Position numbers and translations under genes: made by a program. The notes under the pieces were generated by a model. It had not been told where the DNA came from, did no database searches, and worked only from the letters and a program-made list of their open reading frames with translations. From Lasiosphaeria ovina (taxonomy: Eukaryota; Ascomycota; Sordariomycetes; Sordariales; Lasiosphaeriaceae), in assembly GCA_033439765.1 (NCBI GenBank), contig JAULSN010000004.1:320001-384000 (forward strand): a DNA stretch of 64,000 bases, given 5' to 3'. How positions within the stretch are numbered: position 1 is the stretch's first letter; each line of letters starts with the position of its first letter. This document shows, one piece after another, positions 37,648 through 52,245 of this stretch.

Positions 37648-40600
37648 GGTGGAGAAGATCAGTGATGCGATCAGCGTAGCGCGGCTTTTGCGACGATTGG
37701 TTTGGCTAGGGCGAGAGTTGAGGGCGGCAAGACGACACAGCCGGGAACAGGCAGTGGGCAGTCGGACAAAATTTACGAAGCCGAAGTTTTGTCAAGGGAA
37801 AGAAAGCACCCAACAACTCGGGTTTCCTGCGGCTGCTGGAGTATTTGATAGCGAGGCCCAGACTTGCCAGACCGTGATTTCGCACCCCAGTAAAAAAGGG
37901 GAAACCGATGGAGGGGCCAAAATTATTTGACCAGCAGGCGGGCTCTAGTGGTCGAGGGGGGAGGTGTGGTGGGTCCCGCAATCGCACTGCACCTTTGCAG
38001 CGTCCCGTCGGGACCCAGTAGCCCCCCCGCTCCTATCATTGAGGTTGGATATGCCCGCGATGTCATCACACATATTTGCTGGTGAAATTTAATCCTACAG
38101 CGTACAGGACGGCGTGTATACCTTACATTAGCTAAGGATGTACCTGAGCACAGAGCTGTCGAGTCGAGCTCGACCGCCCGCTTGTGGTTGCACCGCAGCC
38201 TTCAGAACGCGAAGGAAGGACAATGTCCCGGGTACCTGCCTATCGAAGGAGCCGTAATTAACATTACGACACAATCTACGCCTCTCGTCACCTCTTCTCC
38301 CATCCACCAAGCAACCAACACGGCCGGACATGAGACGTGGTGGTTTGCTGCGCATCATTGGTACATAAGGGCCGCTGTCCAATTGTGACGGAACCCCCCC
38401 AGAGGCAGAGTCAAGAGGCAGATGTTGGAGGTGCAAGGACTCAGACTCTCAAAGGACGCGTCTACCAACTGCACATGAAGTTAAGATCGTCAACCGAGAG
38501 CGTGAGGTCGGTGCGAGAGCCAAACCCACAGGAGTGCCGCCGCCGTGCCACAGCCGTTGCTGGGGCAGCACTCTGATATAATAACGTTATTGAGCGACGG
38601 GAGGCAATATTAACCGACGGGTGCAGCATCTTACGTGCATATACATACATGCCGTCAGGTATGGAAGCTGATGTTTGCTGGCGTGGCAAGTGAGAGTCAG
38701 TCCGGCCCTCGAGTTTTTTTGTTTCGCATTGCAGTTTGAGCCGCTCGACCGCCACAGACCTTGCACCTCTCTCCACACTGCGCCTGTTTCATCATCAGGA
38801 TCAACATGAAGAAAGGAAAATCTCGATCATCGGCCCTGGGACAAGCGGGCGTCGAAACGCTAAAGAACGTTGTCCTACCACCCGGTCTCTGCGCATGTGC
38901 AGAACTGCAGATGTGAACTATATGTACGTACAAGTATACATGCTTTTTTGATATGCGCGTATCTAGCCAGGGGGCACACACGGTTAGCCACCGCAATTCA
39001 AGGGAAGATTCCGCAATTTCAATGACGGCTTGGGAAGCCGAAAATGGCAGTTTCTATAGTAACAGCCTGGTTTTAAGAGGCAACGCCAATTCCCGGGAAT
39101 TTTTGATGCACTAAACCTATACCATTATGGCGATGGAAGGTTGAAATGATGCCTAACATATTACTGATCACGCTGATGAAGTGGTTTTGGGATAGGAGAG
39201 ATCAAAGGCACAAAGTCTAGAAACCACGGCTGGCTCGTGTAGGTCTGTATTGTGCAAGTCTCTTGTGGCACTTTTCGCCATAGTATCAGACATTTTTCTA
39301 GCTCCAGATAATAAGGATTGTTCACCATCTTGGGTATTCAAAACAAGATGAAAGACGTGCATACGTGTTTGACGGGCCCGGACATTAGAATTGGAATCGG
39401 CCGGTATCGAAGGCGGCGGCGGGCGGCGGGTCTTTTGCAAACAGAACAGCCCGGACCCCCCAGGTCCAGGTCAGGGCCCGTTACCGAATTGACCGAAACG
39501 AGGTCTCAGATCATCCCTCGACGGTGGATGCAGCGAGAGACAAACACCGCCGCCTCCGCAAGGGGGTTCCTGTTGTTTTCGTAGTCCATCCACAAGCACG
39601 GCTTGCGCAGGTCATAACATGGCGGCAGCAAGCACGGAAGACATGCAGGAGGTGTCAGAGGATCGGCGTTGGCCTGGTTCGCAGCCCTGGAGGCTAATGG
39701 GTACTGTACGGACACGGGATACATACACGTACATGCATTACATACTGTATGGACATACAATACAAGATGCGATTCAGATGCTTCCTTCCAGGTTGGAACA
39801 ACCAAGAGCAGGGTACCTGTGCCCGCCTCAGGGACGGGACTTTATCCCGGTCCTGTCCGTCTCGGCTTCCGGCAAACCGCATGGACGACTCAAGCCGAAG
39901 TGGGCAGGGCGGATGCTGTTGTCCCGGATAGATAGATTCTGCAGTCGGACAGCCCTCCTCGACAGATGTGCCCCGTGGACGTTTGAACGCAGGCGTCCGG
40001 TGATTCCTGCCACAGTGTTACCTCCTGATATGGAGGCTGTTACCATTCCCGACAAAGACTCAAGAGGTGAGGTGGGTGGTTCCCGGTTGTCACGGATTTG
40101 GATTTGGATGCAGCGGCGTGCACCCGCACCAGTCGTCAGCAAGCTGCCGCTAGAGTTCACCAAAAACCCCATCAATTAGCCCGGCTAAGGTTGGAGTTCC
40201 ATATCTTGAATTTAGAATAGCCAAGGCAGACAGCCCAGACGAAAGCATGTCGATGCAATGGGGCATTCCTTTCCTTACCCTGGCAAATAGGGCTGTCGGC
40301 AATTCTATCGACGCTTCCGTCATTGGTGTTACCGACCCTAGCGCCAGACTCCCGATCCTGGCCGACCCTGAAGTGTTCATGCTGTTTGCGGTGTGAGTAT
40401 CCCGAGTCTCGACGTACGAAGATAGCCGACAACCAAGCAATGGTCGCTTCGGGTGGTATAATTGCGCAACATTAGGTTACTGGCATACTTTACGTACAAT
40501 ACAAACCTGTGATTTTGGTGGCATCTTATGGAAGTTACGGGCCTGTCTGTAAGAGGTAAAAAGCAGCCCGCCACGCCTGTCTTACTTATGCGATGGTGTG

Positions 40601-42610
40601 CGCGTCCTGGACCGTGGGTGTGAAGTCAAAGCCAAGCCTTTCACTTCCATCCTTCTCGTAACTCTCCCTTCCTCCCGAATACCTACCGCAAGTATGTACC
40701 TATTTTAGGAGCAATAATGCAAAAGGAAAAACAATAGCCATAGCACACCAGGATAGACCATGTCTCGAAGAGCAGGCGCAGCTTTGAGTTCCTGACGCGA
40801 TGCCTGGAAAATACCCCAAAAGGCCTCCACCGACATGGAGGTTCAAAGCAAGACAGCACCAGCCAAGCCGCAGATTAAAGGAGACTTCAACTCAATGCGC
40901 CACAGACAACTCCAGCTTGTACCTCGTTGCCCAAGCTGGTTTTGCCGTCGGTCGAACCCCAAATCTCCAGCGGCAGGAGGCAAGTCATTGAGTCGAGAAT
41001 TGGAGAAAGTCTGTGATAGCCATGTTCTGGAAAACCCACTTGGTGTCTGAGAACGAACAAAAGACTCTCCATGAGTGGCTGGATTCCGGAAGCCCGTTCT
41101 TCGTCGGGCCACGGGGACGCTCTGGCGAAGAGGGATCTTCAGCAAACGGGCCTGTCGCACGTGCCTCAGCCATGTGGCTCAAGGCTGCTTGCCGATTTGA
41201 CGATGCTCGGCTGTGAATCGACGCAGTAAGGTAAGTACCGCCATGTACCTCCCGCCTTCCATTGATCCATTCAATAAGGTTACTAGCACACCGGACATAG
41301 CGAACCTGGAAGGTACATTGGGAAGGTACCTGCTTGGCACCGGCCCTTTTGTGAGGGATTGCGACAGTGTGGCACATAATTATTTTTTTCCTTGCGCGCC
41401 CCTGAGTCGAGACTAAGATGATTGATGGGGAAGCCAACCGCAACCTTGATAATTGTCGCGGCGTAAGACTTCATCTAGCACGGAGCGCGTAGCTCAGATG
41501 CTTGGGTTTCCTGTCCGCTCCGACAAAACATCCCCAGCGTGCGTTAAGCTGTCGGTTACCTCACTCTAGCCCACAACAACTGAAAGGTTGGCGAGCTGAT
41601 GGAATATCCGTGGACAGCGTGAGGTTCGCCCCTTTTATTGCCCCTATTGAGAGGTCACACCAGCGATCGACGGATTTCTGGTTGAATTTTGGGAAGGTCT
41701 CCCCCTCCATACTTCCCGCCATGTAGCCCGTAGAGTTAGACCCGCCCAACCAGAGGATGCTGGAGACCAAGGCCTGATCAGTCGCCATATCAACCCCACT
41801 AATGTCTAAGCCTATGAGATCGTGAATTGGCGGTACCTCCCTGTCAGCATTTGACAAGTGTGGATTTGAGGAAACAGCAGCAGCCGTTCCCAGTGGGAAC
41901 TTCCCACTGATCCCATTCCAGGGGAACAAGGGGACATGTTCAGTGGGTTATTAGGCCATTTGCGACGATGGATGGGGGGCTCAATGGGAAGTCCGAGCTC
42001 GCTGGCTGCGTCCCCTTCCACGTAAGTACCGCTCCCGTACAATCTTTGACCTGGTGGTTCCAATTTCCCAACCTAGACAGCAAATTGATTGGCGACTGGG
42101 TCGGCTCCAAAACTTGCAGGGTACCCACCACCCAAAAAAAAGTGCAGTCTCCCCTCGTCGCTTTCATTCACGCCACGAACCGCGTTTCCTTTTCATCTCG
42201 ACCCTCCTGGCCTCCTCATCGCAACTCCTGGACCTGTACGTCGAGCGACGACCGACGGATTGGCACGAGCAGCGCCCGACCAAACGAGGGGCCTTCAGGA
42301 GTCTTTTATTTTCGGCTCCACAACTTATTCCGTACTTTTGCACAGTCGGCGATTTCGCTAGTTCTTTGAACACACACTTGGTCTCAGCAGGCCTTGGCCA
42401 TCCACTCGTTTTGTTTCGCACATCGCCGCGAACGCCACCAACACCGCCATAGTCGACGTCGCTTATATTTCGTCCACCCAAAAACAACCCGTGTCTACAC
42501 TCCACCGGCGCGCTTCGGTCAAGATCGCTGTTGATCCAGCATTGCAGACACGCTGCCACCTTCTCCGATCCCCCCTCCCCCCCCCCGAAAAACCACTACA
42601 AGCCGCCGAA
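37648..42610. other. Five-kb spacer between divergent genes
   Basis: The mutase promoter is at the left end and the transporter promoter at the right. A pyrimidine-rich tract with CCCCCC runs at 42570-42588 just precedes the transporter ATG. Frames inside (for example 39619-40179, 186 codons) show no family signature. Nothing else was identified. Confidence 0.5.
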
Positions 42611-44078
42611 ATGGGCGTCGACGAAAAGACACGGGCGTCGGGCGAGGGCCCTCGGGAGTCGAATGGCGCCATTCTTCCCACCGTCAACCCCAGTGCTGAG
42701 AAGGCCCAGCCAGCAAAGTCGTCCTTACATCCTGCGTTTTACGTGACGTGAGTTGAACCCTTCGGCGCGGCGAGTCCAGCGATGCAGAACCGATTTGATT
42801 AACGCGCGGACGAGGTAGTATCTGGATTACTTTGAGCTCGTCGGTCATATTGTTCAACAAATGGATTCTCTCCACGCTGGGGTTTGGTAAGAATAACCGC
42901 TGGGGACTCTCTGGGGATCGGAGAGAAACGAGAAAAAGATGCTAAGACGATGCAGACTACCCCATCATTCTCACAACCTTCCACTTGGTCTTCGCGACGA
43001 TCATGACCCAGCTTCTTGCTCGTTACACGACCCTCCTCGATGGCCGGAAGTCCGTCAAGATGACGGGCCGTGTCTATCTACGAGCCATCGTCCCGATTGG
43101 TTTCTTCTTCAGCTTGAGCTTGATCTGCGGAAACCTCACCTATCTTTACCTCAGCGTTGCCTTCATCCAGATGCTCAAGGTTGGTGCTACCAGGCGGCCG
43201 GGGTGTGACATGGGCTACGGGCTGTGCTAATGTGAACTAGGCCACGACTCCTGTTGCGGTCCTTATCGCCAGCTGGTCTCTGGGTGTTTCTACGCCTAAC
43301 TACAAGGTCTTCCTCAACGTCTTGGTCATCGTCGTCGGCGTCATCATTGCATCCGTTGGCGAAATCAAGTTCGTTTGGATTGGTGTCATCTTCCAAATTG
43401 GCGGCATCATCTTTGAGGCTCTCCGCCTTACGATGGTACAGCGTCTCCTCAGCTCGGCCGAGTTCAAGATGGACCCTCTGGTATCTCTGTACTATTTTGC
43501 ACCCGTCTGCGCCGCGATGAACTTTTCCGTTGCCCTCTTTCTGGAGATCCCGAGGATCACGATGGATGAGGTTTACGGTGTGGGGCTCTTCACGCTATTC
43601 CTGAACGGCCTCTGCGCATTCCTGCTCAATGTCTCAGTTGTCTTCCTGGTAAGCGATACGCTTGAACTATTGCACATCAGATTCACTAACAGTCCAATAG
43701 ATTGGAAAGACATCTGTGCTTGTCCTCACCCTCTGCGGTGTGCTGAAGGACGTCATGCTCGTGGCCGCTTCCATGCTCATTTGGGGCACTCAAGTGACGG
43801 GTCTCCAGTTCTTTGGCTACAGCATTGCGCTGGGCGGCATGATCTACTACAAGCTTGGCTACGAGACGCTCAAGAACTACGCTGGCGAGGCCGGCCGCCA
43901 GTGGGCCGATTTCGGACACCGACAGCCGATTCTCCGCCGCCTTGCCACGATCACCCTTGTCCTATTAACTCTATTCGTCCTCCTCGGGGGTCTCGCGCCC
44001 ACTTACGCACCTGGAATGGATGCTGCTGTGGACGCCGCCCTAAGCGAGGCAAAGTCGAAGATCATTGGAAAGCAATGA
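42611..44078 (+). CDS. TPT-family nucleotide-sugar transporter, possible UDP-galactofuranose carrier
   Basis: Multi-pass Golgi/ER antiporter of the triose-phosphate-translocator family (PF03151/EamA). Exons: 42611-42747, 42819-42886, 42956-43179, 43241-43648 and 43701-44078. All introns are GT-AG with consistent phases, for 404 aa. After a hydrophilic N-terminus of about 40 residues comes TIWITLSSSVILFNKWIL, typical of the family. Then follow HLVFATIMTQLLAR, YLRAIVPIGFFFSLSLICGN, LSVAFIQMLKATTPV (the conserved Lys-Ala-Thr-Thr-Pro motif) and about ten hydrophobic helices in all; the loop QRLLSSAEFKMDPLVSLYYFAPVCA is strongly fungal. The substrate cannot be read from sequence. Proximity (5 kb, divergent) to UDP-galactopyranose mutase parallels the Aspergillus mutase/UDP-Galf transporter gene pair, so UDP-galactofuranose is a reasonable guess. 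Paralogs with other substrates exist in most ascomycetes. Confidence 0.92.
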
Positions 44079-45129
44079 GCAGCAATGCTGTGTGTGGTCA
44101 GGGTAAAGACCGAGATCAACCTATTAATTCTTTCGACCATACGAATTTAATGCGAGCCAGTCTCGATTTCTTCGATCCTGAGCAACTACGATTTCTCGGC
44201 CATAGGAGGGCGAGAAGGAGAGAGAAAAGAGTTGTCAATTTTCCACAATGACTACGGACATTGAACTGATGACACGAATTACATGGCAAAATACATTGAG
44301 AGTACATAATCACACCATTTTCTTCCCCGGCCTGCCATTTCCTTTTGTCCGCTTTAAAATCCAGATTTTGAAGAGGGATAGAATGGTCTACAAATGGTCG
44401 TGGTTTTCTTCACCTTTCATTTTTTTTTCTCCCCAAGTCTCGCTACTAGCACCAGGAAGGACATGTTTTTGCCATTTATAGAGCGGGTGGGCGGCGAACG
44501 GGGCCGAGGCGGCGTAGTTTATTAAACATGAGAAAGGGCATTCATGCAAGGAACCGGATCTTAAATGTACTTTTAGCGAGCACTGGGGGATAGAGTTTCT
44601 TGTAAATACATCATCATTTCGATTTGACTCTTGTCGCGAAGCGCTCCTGACGTGCCTCTCCCGTGGATTATATGGAGAGTGGTGATCCAAGGAGTTGTAA
44701 TGTCTCTAATTTTTTGAGAGACGGGTCGTATTCATTTTAGTATGTGCATGGTGATGGGTACAAGCCATTTCACTTTGCTAGTAGATCTAACCGTAGAAGC
44801 CTCTCCTAGAGTAGACAACAGAAGACATTCGTTTTTGGGAGGTTGTGTTGCCTCTTCAAGGACATGAGATATGATATTGTTGTTTTTGATGTTGGCTCAC
44901 TATCTTGCGTATTTATATGATATAATCGGAATTGCATTCAAGAGGTTGACACGCTTATTGTTTTCTTGTGTTGGTTTGTTTTTTATCGTTGTTGGAATGA
45001 CAAGGTCATTCATAATAGTCACTATAGTAACCGTTGCGAAAGGGTGGTTGGGAGATTGGTGGTATGTTCATTTATCTCTGTTCTATTCAGTAGGGTTACA
45101 GGGTGCTTGGTGGTTTTGGGGGAGTGGGC

Positions 45130-45390
45130 TGTCCACAGGGTGGATGGCCCGTGCACACTAAGGTCACGTGCTAGGGCAGATGACCCGTGTGTCCGGGCCA
45201 GGCCCACTATTCTTCCTGACTGACCAATCAGGGCTATGCGGCCCGCCGAGCCGCCTCAGCCTCCGTAACTCTGATTGATCGGTTATTCCTACAATCGTTG
45301 ATGGAAACAGCGTGCATCAAATAAAATTCTCTTTTGTTCCTGTTGTTGTGAAGACAACGATTTTCTCATCTCATGAGCATTGCTGCCTTT
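45130..45390 (+). mobile_element. Possible solo LTR remnant of a Ty3/Gypsy-like element
   Basis: The segment is unlike its surroundings. It has tgtccac...ggtcacgtg near the left, ctgactgaccaatcaggg and cagcctccgtaactctgattgatcggttatt in the middle, a late aataaaat box followed by tcttttgttcctgttgttg and acaacgattttctca. This promoter plus polyadenylation-like order resembles fungal LTRs from memory. Neither the second LTR nor target-site duplication could be shown, so boundaries are approximate. Confidence 0.3.
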
Positions 45391-46070
45391 TTGGAGACTA
45401 GCTTGGGTTGGAAGCCACTGAGCTTATTGCGTCCCGATGCTTGTACTCTGTATACCTAGGTCTAGTATATGTAGGGAGATGTCTAGAACTGTGAAAGTCG
45501 TTCATGCATACGCAGGTACAGTTGATGAATAAATAAACGTATATAGAAATGGGAGTTGAGTTCAGACATTCGAAACCGCACCCGAGGTAGATGGATGACA
45601 GTAAGGTGTGGCGTTATGCAGTGAACTTTTGCGCCTCTGGAAGTTGGAAATTTGCAATGGAAACGTTTGCCGTATTCACCTACAGTAGGTAGGTATTTAG
45701 CAACAGACGCCCTCTTACAACTAGGTACACTGAACCATTATTTAATTTCATATGCATTTGCATTTGCATCTGCATTTACGGCAACATAGATGACTATAGG
45801 GGCTTGTAGTAATAAATGCTAATCTTGAGGTTTTTTTTCCCCTCAAGATGAAAGGTATGTGTTGTTGGTTCCCTGGGGTACTCGAGGCGTGAGCAGTTCT
45901 AGAAAAGCCTCCTTCCGCCTCGAAACTCTTATTACCCTGCTATTTTTACGAGGGTATAGACAAAGAGAGCCATACTTGAGAGGGGGCTCTTGCGTGAAAG
46001 CATAGCCGACAATGAGTCCTAGTTTAGGTGGTATTGCCTCTGATATCCGTCTGTCTGTCTGTGCCTGTGC

Positions 46071-46074
46071 CTGT

Positions 46075-46136
<62 letters not shown>
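46071..46136 (+). repeat. Microsatellite (CTGC)n-(CTGT)n
   Basis: About seven TGCC/CTGC units followed by about eight TGTC/CTGT units, so a two-phase compound tetranucleotide repeat. Confidence 0.9.
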
Positions 46137-46137
<1 letters not shown>

Positions 46138-47415
46138 CCTGCCTATGCAAATAACCCATCTACTGACATACCACGCCGAAGTGAACCAAACACAACAAGA
46201 AACAAGACCACGATTCTACTCCCAGAGCCGGGGCAAACCTAGATCCAGGCCCATGACCATCGATCTAGCCCGCAATCGAGTTTCTCTCAACATCCGCCAG
46301 GGCGTCAGGTCAGGGACAGGGGCAAGCAGGTAGCACGAGGTTTACACAAACACAGCGCGTCCTGTCCTGTCCTCGTCCTCGTCCTCGGTGTAGTGAACAT
46401 AGTCATCGGGCCGCGAGACGCGACCAGACCGGCCGTAACACGATGCCGCAGCCCTTGCCGTTGGCTAGTTGCCCTGTTTGCCTTTTTTCTCGTTCGTGCT
46501 TTGAGTGACTGATGCCCCTTATTCCGTGGGGTGAAAGATGGATGAGGGAAAGTAGCTTCATGTCGCACCAGATACGCGCCATGTTGATGAAGTTGGAGAC
46601 GATGGAAGTTGGGTATCCAGAATACGGGCTGAAAGCATATGAAAGGGGCGGGTGGGTAAGTACCTTACCTATTTCCTCAGGTAATACTTTACACAAGGTA
46701 CATCCCACAACTTGGATGTCATTCCACGTTCATGCTGTCCTTGCCAGTGACAAAACACTCGGGAATATATTAAGCATCTCCAATCACCTGGCTGGAGTAC
46801 ACAATTTTGTCTACACTATGTTCTAGAAATCAACGAAGACGCCGAGAGGCAAGAGATATAAGTCTTCAGGGCCTTAGAGCTGACCAACTAGGAATAGAAA
46901 ACGTTGTGAACGGAACAGGTGTCAAACGCTGTCCGCCTACAATAAGTGTCTGGATTGCCCAACCTTCCGGATGCATATTGGCGATGTGACTCGGGTAGGG
47001 CTGTCAAGGTGACGGCAGAATGGATGAAAACTACACACGAGAGCGATCGGACGGCCTCGGTGAATATGCAGACCTCAATCTGGACCCGAGACAGGCATCG
47101 TGTTCACAGCAAAGGGAACTGAGGGAGTTGTGCAAAAATTCGCCGCTCTGCCTAGATCCACCACATGCCACGAGATCGACAATAGTCACTAGAGGATTTC
47201 ATTACCTCCGTCCCATAACGTGTGTAGGATCTCGTTTTTCTCTCTGCACAACGGTTCCATGGGTATAGCTATTGACTGTAACGCCATATGGTTGCCGTTC
47301 AATTGCCGTGAATTCAGCTAGTAAGCCTCAATTTTATTCCTTGATGCATGCTGTATACAGCCCCAGAGAACCAGAGAAACCATTCGCCCTGTTCTGCCCA
47401 TTTGAATAAACCCGA

Positions 47416-48168
47416 TCAAAACTCTGGAGTGGCGCAGTTAGTACAATTGCGTCGTCTTCGCGGCTGCAGCATCGTGTCCATGCCAACACGGCTGCTCTGC
47501 TCTGCAAGCCAGGGGCGGAGTTGAACATACTAAGAGGGGTGAAAAACCACCGGTTCTTGCCGCTTGTGTAGCGCTCCTCCAGCACCTTCTTGACCGTCTT
47601 CTTCGCATCCTCGCGCTGGCTGACCTCCTTGAAGGTGTCGGACGACACAACGCCCTTGAGGCCCTCAAGCTCGAGTGTGTAACGTGTGGGCATCAGGTGG
47701 TTGTAGTTGATGACCTTGATGAACGGCTTGACCTTGGAGCGCTTCTCCTGTCTCGCCTTGGACATCCGGCGGGTGATCTTGCTGGGGTACCGCTCGATGC
47801 CTGCTACGAGGGCATGGCCATACGGGTGTGTCTTGCTGCCGGTGTCCACGGGCTGGATGATGACGACCTGCAGGGGATTCTTGTCAGCCCTTCATCTCTC
47901 CGCCCAGGTGTCTCCTTCTCGTGATTGACCAGGCAGTTTAGGAGGCGCCCAGCGCTCGTCCTCCAACTCGTGGTGCAGTCTGTCCCCATCTTCAACACAG
48001 CCAGGCAAGTTGATTCCAATCCACGAGTTCCTCCAACTTGATCCTCCTAAAGCGCAATGGGAAGAGTAACGGGAGCGAGGTGGGACGTCTGTTGGTTGCG
48101 CGTACCTTCTTGCCGGCATAACGGCCCCGGGTGACCAGGCACACTCGCGACGTCTTGAGGAACTTCAT
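47416..48168 (-). CDS. rpl27: 60S ribosomal protein eL27
   Basis: Structural protein of the large cytosolic ribosomal subunit. Three coding exons: 48106-48168 ([24 protein letters not shown]-type start), 47531-47867 and a terminal exon of only 8 nt, 47416-47423, which completes a Lys codon and adds Phe and stop. Introns are 47868-48105 (238 bp) and 47424-47530 (107 bp, tactaac branch). The 135-aa product matches the family's usual 135-136 residues and ends in the expected FTPLKF. Hallmarks are [32 protein letters not shown], the KVFNYNHL-like [16 protein letters not shown], and [14 protein letters not shown]. It is head-to-head with NCE101, 463 bp between start codons, and a 5'-UTR intron is likely (see 48180-48280). 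Confidence 0.96.
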
Positions 48169-48631
48169 CTTGATCGGTTCTGTCGGGGAAAAGCAGAGAA
48201 GTCAGTGGGCGAAGAGAGAAAGAAAAATTATTGCCAGTAGGTTCATGTGTTAGGGAAGACGGCGAGCACTCCAGACATACCTGATATTCCCTCGGGCCTA
48301 TTCCTAAAGTCGATGGTAGGCGATCAGAGTGACGACGGGACCGTGTTTGAAGAGGTCTTCCCCGAAATAATTTCTGGTTTGTGGGCTTTCAAAATTCGCG
48401 GAGCGGGCAGGGTGCATGGGGATGACTAAGCATGGGTCCGTGCACCCCGAGTCGGTTCTGTCCGCCAGCTGCTCTGCTCCTTCACATCTTGCCAGTGTGG
48501 AGCTCTGTAAATCCGCTGGGCAGATTTGACCTCCATTTCGAAGGAACAGCCCAACGGATATCTTCAATTGGATTCAACAATCCCGTCTTTCCCCTCGCAA
48601 ACCATTCGGTAAATCTTTAGATCTTGCAACA
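48169..48631. promoter_or_regulatory. Shared divergent promoter of eL27 and NCE101
   Basis: The two start codons point away from each other across 463 bp, so upstream control elements must be shared or interleaved. No specific binding site could be assigned with confidence. Confidence 0.5.
48180..48280 (-). other. Probable 5'-UTR intron of eL27
   Basis: On the minus strand atcag|gtatgt, a cactgac branch element and ccccgacag lie 11 bases before the eL27 ATG, giving a 101-bp intron. Leader introns are common in fungal ribosomal protein genes. Position is read from consensus only. Confidence 0.6.
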
Positions 48632-48867
48632 ATGGCTCCTGCAGCGTACATCATCTCCCGTGTAGCGGACCCCATTTTCGGCGTGTTTATTGGACTCTCT
48701 GCTGCTGCTTTGCGGATTAACCGCGAAGAGAAAGAGAAGGGCAAGACCACGCAAGAGACAATTGATGCTGCTCGTCGGTGAGTTAACTCGCACGTACTCC
48801 CTTTATAGATGTCCGCATTACTTAGACGTGTCCTACTAGCCGTCTCGGGTTCGCAAAAAACCCTTGA
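48632..48867 (+). CDS. NCE101-like small membrane protein
   Basis: Short fungal protein of the NCE101 family, first linked in yeast to export of proteins lacking a signal peptide; the molecular role is unclear. Exon 1 is 48632-48777, the intron 48778-48839 (62 bp, gtgagt...ctactag), and exon 2 48840-48867, giving 57 aa. The family signature is the start MAPAAYIISRVADPIFGVFI (AAYxxSRxADPxFGxFxG), forming one hydrophobic segment, followed by a charged tail INREEKEKGKTTQETIDAARRR and a short LGF end. Length fits the family (about 50-60 aa). Two nearer acceptors would give introns of 31 or 48 bp and less natural ends, so the chosen splice is preferred but not certain. Its stop is 187 bp from the convergent TTC36-like gene. 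Confidence 0.82.
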
Positions 48868-49054
48868 GAAATGTATAATACGATACAGCGCATTCGACAA
48901 TAATTATGCCTCTCTGTCACAAGCGCCTCACCGAATTGAGCTCCTGAAAGGGGACAAGAATCTGGTGCCGGGATGGCCGCCCCTAACTCCCGATAATTAT
49001 CATATCTTAAACACCCCCTCAACCCGTTATCAATCGAAATGGTCCCCACGGCTT

Positions 49055-49855
49055 TCATACTGGAAAGTCGGGACCGTACTCCTTCTTCATCGCCTCTCGC
49101 ACCATCTGCCCGCAGAGCTTGGCTGTCGGGTTTGTAGCTACGGCGAGGCCTTTTGCTATCTCATTGCCATACCTGCCGCCCATTGCAAAATCGCGCGACG
49201 CGTTTTCCTCGAAATCCAGCTTCGTCCATCTTAACTCACGTCTTTCCACGTCAATCGATACGGGATTGGAGGATATCAGCTTGGAAGTCGCAAGATATAC
49301 GGCAGCTCTCTGGGTATGCGCCATGGACAAGGTTCTCGCGGTCTGCGGCGAGATCTTGGAATAGGGCTCGCTCGGTGTGAGGAGCGATATAGAGCGATCG
49401 AGGTCGCACAACACAGTCTGGGCCATCTCCTGTCGCTCGGCGTCGTCGATATGGCGGAGTAGTGCTTGCGGGGGCTGCGGCGCCCCCGTGACCAGCATAC
49501 AATCGCCGCACAGTCGCCTAAGTGCCTGCGCCCGGTTATTTCTTGCGCTCGCATACTTTGGTTGGTCATCAATGAGGCTCCTGAGCCTCGAAACACATTG
49601 ACGATACCCCCCGACAATATCAATTTCGGGCATCTCCCTGGACCGAGGCACGGCGCTCTGCAACTCAAGGCCCTGGATAGCCAAGATGATGTCGCGTTCC
49701 TTCTGGGAAAGCTCGGCGTATTCCTGCTGATCTAGGATGTGGGGATCCTTTTGGAGAGTGGCATCAATTTGTATGGCCGAGGAGGGGTCCGACTCGGGAT
49801 CTTTGATTTTCTCAAGGACATTGGTGTCTCGTCTGCTCAGCGATATGTAGGCCAT
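49055..49855 (-). CDS. TTC36-like TPR protein
   Basis: A 266-aa intronless protein related to tetratricopeptide repeat protein 36. ATG at 49855 is chosen because residues MAYISLSRRDTNVLEKIKDPES fit the family's acidic start; a longer frame upstream reads as leader sequence. The TPR core is the stretch from about residue 85: VSRLRSLIDDQPKYASARNNRAQALRRL (canonical YASAYNNRAQALRLQGD-type repeat), then a second repeat around the LCDLDRSISLLTP helix. A conserved end, FAMGGRYGNEIAKGLAVATNPTAKLCGQM, matches TTC36's LxNPYAxLCNxM tail. It is probably cytosolic and acts by protein binding. It lies head-to-head with 4-hydroxyphenylpyruvate dioxygenase (1.1 kb between start codons), the very enzyme to which mammalian TTC36 has been linked, suggesting a role in tyrosine catabolism. 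Confidence 0.85.
   Translation of the reverse strand: MAYISLSRRDTNVLEKIKDPESDPSSAIQIDATLQKDPHILDQQEYAELSQKERDIILAIQGLELQSAVPRSREMPEIDIVGGYRQCVSRLRSLIDDQPKYASARNNRAQALRRLCGDCMLVTGAPQPPQALLRHIDDAERQEMAQTVLCDLDRSISLLTPSEPYSKISPQTARTLSMAHTQRAAVYLATSKLISSNPVSIDVERRELRWTKLDFEENASRDFAMGGRYGNEIAKGLAVATNPTAKLCGQMVREAMKKEYGPDFPV

Positions 49856-52245
<2,390 letters not shown>

Larger units (their letters stand above)
44079..47415. other. Spacer, AT-richer, with a possible LTR remnant
   Basis: No gene supported. The left part is probably the transporter's 3' flank. It contains a candidate solo LTR at about 45130-45390 and a CTGC/CTGT repeat at 46071-46136. Frames at 44871-45161 and 46512-46826 lack recognisable domains. 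Confidence 0.5.

Noticed and set aside
39619..40179. 186-codon plus-strand frame in the mutase/transporter spacer
   Set aside because: No family signature, no splice context and Tyr/His/Arg composition typical of chance frames.
40940..40980. ggttcgacc on the minus strand, possible tRNA B box
   Set aside because: Flanking sequence does not fold into a tRNA cloverleaf.
48809..49234. 141-codon plus-strand frame following NCE101
   Set aside because: It overlaps the 3' end of the TTC36-like gene and is not needed; splicing to the acceptor at 48839 gives a family-typical short end instead.
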